Shown here piece by piece: positions 43,492-49,706 of a stretch of DNA of 64,000 bases. Both the position numbers and the translations under genes were made by a program. This DNA is from a virus: IMG/VR virus record IMGVR_UViG_3300046007_009543, positions 1 through 64,000 of that record; one strand, written 5' to 3'. The notes beneath the pieces are model-generated. The model was not told the origin of the DNA. It saw nothing but the letters and a program-made list of their open reading frames with translations, and ran no database searches. Every line of letters begins with the position of its first letter. Position 1 is the stretch's first letter.

Positions 43492-43728
43492 TTATTCTCC
43501 TCTTAATTTTTTGATTATTTTAGACTTATCTTCTTCTAATGGTGTTACACTAGCAATGTTTGGGTTTTTAGATTTAAAATCAGTCATATCTTTTGTATTT
43601 GAAAAAGACGCTACTGTTTTCTTACCTGTTTTACCTGTAATTTCAGCACCAATAGCCTCATTTACGTCTTCAGATAATATTTCTGAAATATATTTTTTAA
43701 TTTCTAGTTTTAGGTCAGATTTTTTCAT
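43492..43728 (-). CDS. Small internal-type protein with capsid-targeting-like start
   Basis: 78 residues from the ATG at 43728. The ATG two codons earlier lies inside the AATATTTATGG element, so MKKSDLKLEIKKYISEILSE is preferred. This start is the long form of the capsid-targeting-type segments ending L-S-E at residue 20. The rest is small and charged. Stop is 1 base before the membrane protein's start. Possibly packaged and trimmed by the protease. Confidence 0.6.
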   Translation of the reverse strand: MKKSDLKLEIKKYISEILSEDVNEAIGAEITGKTGKKTVASFSNTKDMTDFKSKNPNIASVTPLEEDKSKIIKKLRGE

Positions 43729-43730
43729 GA

Positions 43731-43741
43731 CCATAAATATT
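43731..43741 (-). promoter_or_regulatory. AATATTTATGG variant element before the gene at 43728
   Basis: Two bases separate it from the preferred ATG; its own internal ATG would create the alternative, less likely start. Confidence 0.4.
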
Positions 43742-44264
43742 ATGAAAATAGTGCCTCTTTAATGGTTGTTATTCTATCTTCAGTAGTACCTTTTACCTCA
43801 ATTAATTTAACAGGAGTCCATTCTACTAACATTTCCTTAATAACTTTATCTATTTTATCTCTGTATTCTGAGTCAGTAGTTCTAACTCCATTATCTTCAA
43901 TTTCAATACCTTCAGGAGATACATAAATTATAACATCATATTCTTTATGTAATTGCATTATTAATTGAACAAATGTTTCTCTAATCCACCACTCAATAGA
44001 TTTGGCACTTAATGTAAAAGCACTAACATCATAAACTGTTCTATCAGTTATAATATTTTCTTTCATTAATTCTAATGAACGTTCAGCAGCAAATACTAAT
44101 TGACCTTTAAAAGTTGAATCACTATTTAAAGCAATACCTTGATCTCTTAAATATTTTGAACGCTCAGTTGCTATTTCATAATCAGCAAATTCAGGTAATT
44201 CCTTAAGCGCATTTACAAGTGTAGTTTTTCCTACACTTACTGTTCCACATAATCCTATTTTCAT
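43740..44264 (-). CDS. P-loop kinase, NadR/AAA_28-like
   Basis: 174 residues from MKIGLCG at 44264; a longer frame to 44357 overlaps the upstream gene and lacks support. Walker A GTVSVGKT at 6-13, DYEIATERSKYLRDQGIALN, FAAERSLELM, ENIITDRTVYDVSAFTLSAK (a DR-x-x-x-D motif) and YDVIIYVSPEGIEIEDNGVR. This fits the AAA_28/NadR-like kinase family, small nucleotide or nicotinamide-ribose kinases. The substrate is not clear. Start lies 1 base after the stop of the 83-residue gene. Confidence 0.75.
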   Translation of the reverse strand: MKIGLCGTVSVGKTTLVNALKELPEFADYEIATERSKYLRDQGIALNSDSTFKGQLVFAAERSLELMKENIITDRTVYDVSAFTLSAKSIEWWIRETFVQLIMQLHKEYDVIIYVSPEGIEIEDNGVRTTDSEYRDKIDKVIKEMLVEWTPVKLIEVKGTTEDRITTIKEALFS

Positions 44265-44265
44265 A

Positions 44266-44517
44266 TTAAAACCTATTTGTTCCTCCTTTATTAGCTGATT
44301 GTTTATACCATGGAAGACCCTGTCTATTTTTACGAGCTTCTTTCCAAGCATCTTCACTATATTTTATACCATGAATATAATATTCTCTTTTACGATTATC
44401 ACCCTCAGGTATTAAAGCTGGTCCTTCCCAGCTATGCAAACAGTTTTCCCAAATATATGCTATTGTTCCATCAGCCTTAGTTAATTTTCTCGAAGGTTTC
44501 CACTTATTATTTTCCAT
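44266..44517 (-). CDS. Small hypothetical protein, MORN-like motif
   Basis: 83 residues. The sequence SRKLTKADGTIAYIWENCLH, then GPALIPEGDNRKREYYIHGI, resembles short phage proteins built on one MORN-like 'G-x-A-x-I-x-x-x-G-x-x-x-Y-x-x-x-G' turn. Overlaps the last 37 bases of the HNH gene. No further assignment. Confidence 0.5.
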   Translation of the reverse strand: MENNKWKPSRKLTKADGTIAYIWENCLHSWEGPALIPEGDNRKREYYIHGIKYSEDAWKEARKNRQGLPWYKQSANKGGTNRF

Positions 44518-45158
44518 ATTGATTTTTTATATATTTTATTATTTTTAAATGAATTATATATAGATGATATACTAAATTCTTTTTTTAATTCTTCCAATCC
44601 ATCCCACTCTTTAATAATATTTCCTTCTATGTCATATTGTATAAAAAGAGATTTATTTCTACCCACATTCCAACTTATTTTTCTATTTTTTCCCCTACTT
44701 ATACCTTTGTTACTTTTTCCAATTTTTTCAGCTAAACCTTCTTTCATTAATTTACTCAAATTAATGCCATATTCTTTAGGTTTAGGTTTTTGATTTTTTA
44801 ATCCTATATTTCTTTTACTTTCCTCAGTATGCTTAGGTTTACCTTTATATTCTTTTATATAATTTAATCTAGCTTCTTCATATGTCCTAGATGATGGTAT
44901 ATATCTTCTCATATTTTTATTACCATTAAAACACATTCTCCAAAAGGCAGCAGCTAATGATTTATTTTTATATTCTTTATATAACAACCAATGAGCTATA
45001 AAATGTTCTCTTGCTGTTAATTTAATTATATTTTCTTTATCATTTGTTCCACCCATACATTTTGGTATTATATGGTGTTTTTCATAATATTGATTTAAAT
45101 CTAAAACTCTATTTCTTCTAGTTTCTATTAAATTATTATAATGTTTTTTATAATTCAT
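44481..45158 (-). CDS. HNH homing-type endonuclease
   Basis: 225 residues. HHIIPKCMGGTNDKENIIKL at about 28-47 then TAREHFIAHWLLYKEY is the HNH core of free-standing homing endonucleases. The C-terminal half has NUMOD/IENR-like DNA-contact units (SKLMKEGLAEKIGKSNKGIS; SLFIQYDIEGNIIKEWDGLE). Such genes move between phages by cutting gene-free copies of their insertion site. It overlaps its downstream neighbour, and a variant AT-rich element (AATATTTATTAA, 45171-45183) precedes it. Confidence 0.85.
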   Translation of the reverse strand: MNYKKHYNNLIETRRNRVLDLNQYYEKHHIIPKCMGGTNDKENIIKLTAREHFIAHWLLYKEYKNKSLAAAFWRMCFNGNKNMRRYIPSSRTYEEARLNYIKEYKGKPKHTEESKRNIGLKNQKPKPKEYGINLSKLMKEGLAEKIGKSNKGISRGKNRKISWNVGRNKSLFIQYDIEGNIIKEWDGLEELKKEFSISSIYNSFKNNKIYKKSIWKIISGNLREN

Positions 45159-45180
45159 ATATTTTATTTATTAATAAATA

Positions 45181-45240
45181 TTATAAAATATAAAAATCTT
45201 CCCAGTTGTAAAATTTACTTGCTTCAAACTTTTTACTCAT
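45181..45240 (-). other. Very short reading frame between the FAD enzyme and HNH gene
   Basis: A 19-codon frame (MSKKFEASKFYNWEDFYIL) fills most of the 99-base spacer. It could be a truncated gene start left by the HNH insertion, or chance. No support beyond an ATG and the spacing. Confidence 0.15.
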
Positions 45241-45257
45241 AATTATAATATACGAAA

Positions 45258-46598
45258 TTAATTTTTATTTACCAAACTTTCTGCTACATAAATTCCATGT
45301 GCACCACTAACAGTTATCCCGCGCGCTGATAAAGCATCACCTACAAAATGTACATTTGGATATTCATTTAATGATAAATCTGTGTAATTTACTAATGGTT
45401 CAGGAGATAAGTATTTTACTTCAGGAATATACATTCCCCAATCATCTCCAAATTCAAATATTTTATTCATATCTTCAATGAATTTTTCTATATGTTCAAA
45501 ATAACCACCCATAGCATTTCTAATATTATCTAGTGAATGTTCAGATATTTCCCAAGCTGATACTGTTGTACCTTCTGATGTTAATCCTGGTTTACGAGTC
45601 ATATTAGGTGAGTAATATAATCCTGTTTTATTGGCTTGACATGATTCTACTACCTTTCTTGACCATTCAAACGGATTTTCAATACCTTTAATTTCCATTA
45701 AAATACCAAAATTGGTCATATCGTTTCTAAATTCCTCACCTTTTTTAGCATGACCATTGTAACTAATATCACCATATGTTTCTTCAACAGCTACATAAGC
45801 TGCATTATTGTTAGTACAGAATGATCTTAAAGATACATTATCAAACTTCTGATATAGTTTAAAATCATAACTTATATCAATTAATTTTTGAAAATATTTT
45901 TGTGGTGCTTCAAAACGTACTCCAATTTGAACTGATTTAGGTTCATTAGGTAATTTATAATCATTAGCTAATTTTTGAGCAAAATCAATACCTGATTTGC
46001 CTACTGCAAATATTAAAGTATCATAATGGTGAGTATCAAAATGTTCTCCTTTTTCGTTTATCCATTTACCATAACATGTTCCTCCAGTAAATAGAGGATC
46101 ATCATTATTAAAATCAATCTTAATTATTTCAGTCCCCCAATGAAAATCTACTCCTTTATCAACTAAATATTGATACCATGCTTTAGCAATTTCATGTAAA
46201 TAATTTGAACCTATATGCCATACAGGAAACATTCTTAAACCAAAATATGGTTTAATAAAATCAGGTTCTGTTTGTGGATCTGACATAAATATTTCTTCTG
46301 GTTTTGGGTGGAAACGTCTAAAGTTACTAATAACTTGATCCATCAATTCCATAGCTTTTTCCTCACCACAATATTTTGCTAATTGACCTCCGATTTCTGT
46401 GTGGTAAGTTAATTTACCATCTGACCATCCTCCAGCTCCTAACATACCTGTCATTACCTCTTCAGGTAAGCGGTTATGTGGGTCATTACCTTTATCGATA
46501 ATTGTGATTAACTCTCCAGGATAACCATTATCTACTAATTTAGTAGCAGCATTAATACCTGCTACACCGGCTCCTATAATTACTATTTTTTTATCCAT
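45258..46598 (-). CDS. FAD-dependent dehydrogenase, COG2509-like
   Basis: 446 residues. Dinucleotide-binding IIGAGVAGINAATKLV at 6-21, LGAGGWSDGKLTYHTEIGGQ at about 54-73 (the COG2509 'GxxxxSDGKL' mark), LIFAVGKSGIDFAQ, QIGVRFEAP, and FVGDALSARGITVSGAHGIY near the end, matching the second FAD-binding block (GD-x-x-x-x-RG). COG2509 proteins are bacterial FAD oxidoreductases of uncertain substrate. No obvious neighbour pathway. Preceded by a terminator/ncRNA region, followed by the HNH gene. Confidence 0.8.
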   Translation of the reverse strand: MDKKIVIIGAGVAGINAATKLVDNGYPGELITIIDKGNDPHNRLPEEVMTGMLGAGGWSDGKLTYHTEIGGQLAKYCGEEKAMELMDQVISNFRRFHPKPEEIFMSDPQTEPDFIKPYFGLRMFPVWHIGSNYLHEIAKAWYQYLVDKGVDFHWGTEIIKIDFNNDDPLFTGGTCYGKWINEKGEHFDTHHYDTLIFAVGKSGIDFAQKLANDYKLPNEPKSVQIGVRFEAPQKYFQKLIDISYDFKLYQKFDNVSLRSFCTNNNAAYVAVEETYGDISYNGHAKKGEEFRNDMTNFGILMEIKGIENPFEWSRKVVESCQANKTGLYYSPNMTRKPGLTSEGTTVSAWEISEHSLDNIRNAMGGYFEHIEKFIEDMNKIFEFGDDWGMYIPEVKYLSPEPLVNYTDLSLNEYPNVHFVGDALSARGITVSGAHGIYVAESLVNKN

Positions 46599-46615
46599 AC
46601 TTTATATTAATATAC

Positions 46616-46650
46616 GAAAAAAAAACTGTAACCCAAAATTGAGGTTACAG
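46616..46650 (-). terminator. Strong terminator upstream of the FAD gene
   Basis: CTGTAACC-TCAATTTTG-GGTTACAG, an 8-bp stem, followed by an unbroken TTTTTTTTT on the coding strand. It would end both the 46.7 kb gene's transcript and the candidate small RNA. Confidence 0.85.
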
Positions 46651-46709
46651 CTCTCTTAAAATTTTTGTTTAATCGAACAGGCTATAAATCTGTTCTGTAG
46701 TTTATTTAA
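46618..46709 (-). ncRNA. Candidate small RNA between 46.7 kb gene and FAD gene
   Basis: A copy of the promoter-like element (46710-46720) is followed by about 90 bases with no reading frame. They contain a 6-bp hairpin (GAACAG / CTGTTC at 46675-46695) and then the strong terminator hairpin. Such an arrangement (promoter, short structured RNA, Rho-independent end) is the usual layout of a phage small RNA. The alternative is a long leader or an attenuated read-through region for the FAD gene. Confidence 0.4.
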
Positions 46710-46720
46710 TTATAAATATG
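46710..46720 (-). promoter_or_regulatory. Orphan CATATTTATAA element
   Basis: Ends 6 bases after the 46727 stop codon; unlike the others, no start codon follows within 100 bases. Confidence 0.45.
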
Positions 46721-46726
46721 TTTAGT

Positions 46727-47536
46727 TTATTGGAGATTATCAAAATATTTTTTAGTATATACTGGAGATATTCTTTTTATTGTTGTTAATTTTCCTCCTT
46801 TAAGTACTGGTTTTGAGTTTTTAAAATCTACATCTACCCAATCTAATTTTCCTCTAGCATCTCCCATTCCCGCTTTTCCATTTGATGTATCTACTACTAC
46901 TCCTTCTCCATAAATTTTATGATTAAAACTAGTATCTTTTCTATAAGCCATATTAACTTTGTATTCTACTGAGTCTTTTGACGGTGTTTTATTTACTTGT
47001 TGACTTTTTCCATATAATTTATCAAGATCTATAATATAATCATAATTTGATGATTCTATAATTTTAACATTAGCATTACGAATTTCTTGTTCTATTTCAA
47101 GATTATGTGCTATTCTATGTTCTAATTCAGTATTACTAATATCACTACTTAAAATTAAGGTAATAAGTTCATCTTTATTTACTACAGCATAATATAAATC
47201 TCCGTATTTTTTTCTTTCTTTATTTTTTTCTTGATAATCTACATACATAACAATAGGATATTTTTTACCATTACTAATTAATATTGGTTTAAATACTCTA
47301 TATCCAACATAATATTTAAAGGACGATACTATATTTATTTTTTCTAGATTATTCAATCTATCAAGTATTTCTTTTTTTAAAATACTTATTAATTTAATGT
47401 TAGTTTCTTTGACATCATAACCACCATAAGCTTCATCAGGGATTTTTATTCTAGATATATTTGTTCGTTGAAATTTTCTTTCAGTGTAATGCTTACGCTG
47501 TCCTAATTCCTTTAAAATTTCAACTAAACTAATCAT
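46727..47536 (-). CDS. Hypothetical protein with capsid-targeting-like start
   Basis: 269 residues. MISLVEILKE is a ten-residue segment ending L-K-E. The body is basic, with KYYVGYRVFKPILISNGKKY and ending TIKRISPVYTKKYFDNLQ; a tail region DSVEYKVNMAYRKDTSFNHK, GEGVVVDTSNGKAGMGDARG and KLDWVDVDF looks like a small SH3-type barrel. Follows the 572-residue gene by 4 bases, the last gene of the internal-protein cluster. Confidence 0.6.
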   Translation of the reverse strand: MISLVEILKELGQRKHYTERKFQRTNISRIKIPDEAYGGYDVKETNIKLISILKKEILDRLNNLEKINIVSSFKYYVGYRVFKPILISNGKKYPIVMYVDYQEKNKERKKYGDLYYAVVNKDELITLILSSDISNTELEHRIAHNLEIEQEIRNANVKIIESSNYDYIIDLDKLYGKSQQVNKTPSKDSVEYKVNMAYRKDTSFNHKIYGEGVVVDTSNGKAGMGDARGKLDWVDVDFKNSKPVLKGGKLTTIKRISPVYTKKYFDNLQ

Positions 47537-47540
47537 TTTA

Positions 47541-49259
47541 TTATATTAACTTATTAATCCAAGTTTTTAATTTTTCATGAAATTCAAAAGCGTCATCATC
47601 ATTCATCTCACGAGTACGTTTTCTTATTAATTCAAGTATTTCATCAAATAGTTCTTTTGCTTTACCTTCAACGATAGTATTTTCTGTTACTGAAGATGTT
47701 ACTGTATATATATTTTTTCCTATTTTTAATTTAGTAAGTGTATTAACATTAATTGTTCTATATGCTTTTTCTGGATTTTCTTTATATTGCATATCATAAA
47801 CAGGAATTAAACCTTTAGATTCAGCGTCATAAGCTAATGTTCCTCCTTTTAAATATTTTTTTACACCTAAACGAGCATTCATTACTCTTTCAGTACCATC
47901 CTTTTTATTAAATGTTGCTGTGAAAATTTTACCGTTTGTATCTTTTATTAAACGTTTAGCTTCTTCAGCACTAATTTCACCTGGTGGGGTTGATGGGGTT
48001 GGAGCCGGTTCATTAGATCCTTCAAGTTCATTATTTTCATTTTCATCTAGACCTTCAAATTCATCATTTTTATCTAAGAAAAATATGTCTTTAATTTTAC
48101 CATCAATACTAGATAATATTAATTTAATATCACCACCGGATGGGGTTTTTGATGATACTCTAACTTTATTTCCGTTTTTAAATTTACCCAAATCAGCAGA
48201 TAATGTAAAAATATCACCTACAGCAATGTTTTTTCCTTTTATTTCATCTATTTGTCCTTCATCTAATCCACTTAAACCAGTATCATCTTTTTTAAGATCT
48301 TTTTCAATATCTTTCATTTCACCCAATGCCCATCTTTTTTGTTCAGGTGTTAATTGATCATTAACAGCATTTTCTACAAATGGAAAAAATTCATCATCTC
48401 CTAGTTTATATAGCGATGCAAAAAATAATTCACGTATTCTATTGTCATCTAAGTTACTCTCATTATATAACTTTGTTATCGCGTCATATATGAATTTTCC
48501 GAATCGAAAATCGTTAGGCTCATTTGATACTTTATCTACAGCACCAACAATAGCTTTATTTTTTTCTTTATCAGTTCCAAATCCTTCAGTTCCTACTATT
48601 TCATACAATCCTTTTACAATTTCATGTACTAACATTGGAAAACAAAGTGCACGTGCTTTAATAACAAATTGCTCATTTTCTTCATCATATTCAACTTCAC
48701 TTTCACCACCTTGCATTTTTTGACCTTGTGCTAAAGCAGCTAACATCATAGCAATAGCATTTTCATCATCATATATACCAAATACTAATTTTAATATTTC
48801 ATTATATCTATCTACTAAAGTATCATCCATCATATCAAGATATTCTCTAAATAAATAAAAAGCAAATGCTCCTCTAATTGATGCACCTTGAGTAATACCA
48901 TTAATAATACGACGTCTTGCTTTTTCGGCTTCTGCTGGAATTTCTAGTGAAGGTTCATCATCTGATGGTTCTCCACTACCTATATCTCCTCCTATTTTAG
49001 CATCTATTTTAATATTAGCATAATCAATAATTGGATAAGCTTGAGTTACCATTTCTATTGCTATTCCTTCTAGTAAATCATGATATCCTTTTTCTGCTGC
49101 TATTATGTCATTTAATACTTCTTTAGATCTTATAAGGGTTTGCATTAATTCCTTGTTTCCAAGCATTTGTCTTAATGATTCACCTGATTTGCCTTTTAAG
49201 GCTGCCATTGTTTCAGGACGAAAAATATCTTCGTATTCTGCTTCTAGTAAATTAATCAT
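47541..49259 (-). CDS. Large helical phage protein, possibly internal
   Basis: 572 residues. Predicted helical domain ~1-330 (MINLLEAEYEDIFRPETMAA; KALCFPMLVHEIVKGLYEIV), acidic linker about 400-430, then a small beta domain repeated in form (SAEEAKRLIKDTNGKIFTAT; KKYLKGGTLAYDAESKGLIP). Start overlaps the upstream gene by 1 base (TAATG). No known catalytic residues. Position in the cluster of capsid-targeted genes suggests a packaged protein; its own N-terminus (L-L-E at 4-6) is a weak cut-site candidate. Confidence 0.55.
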   Translation of the reverse strand: MINLLEAEYEDIFRPETMAALKGKSGESLRQMLGNKELMQTLIRSKEVLNDIIAAEKGYHDLLEGIAIEMVTQAYPIIDYANIKIDAKIGGDIGSGEPSDDEPSLEIPAEAEKARRRIINGITQGASIRGAFAFYLFREYLDMMDDTLVDRYNEILKLVFGIYDDENAIAMMLAALAQGQKMQGGESEVEYDEENEQFVIKARALCFPMLVHEIVKGLYEIVGTEGFGTDKEKNKAIVGAVDKVSNEPNDFRFGKFIYDAITKLYNESNLDDNRIRELFFASLYKLGDDEFFPFVENAVNDQLTPEQKRWALGEMKDIEKDLKKDDTGLSGLDEGQIDEIKGKNIAVGDIFTLSADLGKFKNGNKVRVSSKTPSGGDIKLILSSIDGKIKDIFFLDKNDEFEGLDENENNELEGSNEPAPTPSTPPGEISAEEAKRLIKDTNGKIFTATFNKKDGTERVMNARLGVKKYLKGGTLAYDAESKGLIPVYDMQYKENPEKAYRTINVNTLTKLKIGKNIYTVTSSVTENTIVEGKAKELFDEILELIRKRTREMNDDDAFEFHEKLKTWINKLI

Positions 49260-49705
49260 TATTGTTTTGATTTTTCTCTTAATTTTTTAAGTACATTTGA
49301 ATTAGCTGGGACATTCCATATTCCTTTATTAATGGCTGCTTTTGCTTGTTGTGGAGTCATTGCCTCTATTTCTTTATCAGTATATAAAGGTTTTGCTTTT
49401 GAATCTGATTTTTTGGAATCATTATCATCACCCAAAGTTAAAAGCTCATCCATTTGTTTACTTTTAAATCTTTTTGTAATTTTAGATATAATATCTGCTT
49501 CTTTAAGTGTAGCTTTAGCTTTAGGAGCTGGTTTAACATTAGGATTACCTAATTTTCTACGTTTTTCCTCTTTACCTGGTTTAGTTCCCGGTTCAGCTAC
49601 TTCTCTACCAGGGGTTTCACGTGGTTTAGCAGGAGCAGGTTGATTTTCACTCAACACACTTTTGATTTCTTCTCTAATTATTTGTCTTAAATCTTTAATT
49701 TTCAT
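49259..49705 (-). CDS. Basic internal-type protein with capsid-targeting-like start
   Basis: 148 residues. MKIKDLRQIIREEIKSVLSE is the longest clear targeting-type segment, ending L-S-E at residue 20, with I-R-E at 10-12. A Pro/Ala/Lys-rich linker (KPGKEEKRRKLGNPNVKPAP) and a basic C-terminal part follow, like small DNA-interacting internal proteins of T4. Start 1 base after the 889-residue gene stop. I infer a DNA-bound head protein. Confidence 0.65.
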   Translation of the reverse strand: MKIKDLRQIIREEIKSVLSENQPAPAKPRETPGREVAEPGTKPGKEEKRRKLGNPNVKPAPKAKATLKEADIISKITKRFKSKQMDELLTLGDDNDSKKSDSKAKPLYTDKEIEAMTPQQAKAAINKGIWNVPANSNVLKKLREKSKQ

Positions 49706-49706
49706 A

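Noticed and set aside
44264-44357. Longer start of the kinase
   Set aside because: It overlaps the 83-residue gene by about 90 bases; MKIGLCG directly precedes the Walker A site and lies 1 base after the previous stop.
46675-46695. tRNA gene
   Set aside because: Only one 6-bp hairpin, no cloverleaf, T-loop or acceptor stem; better explained as part of a small RNA or leader.
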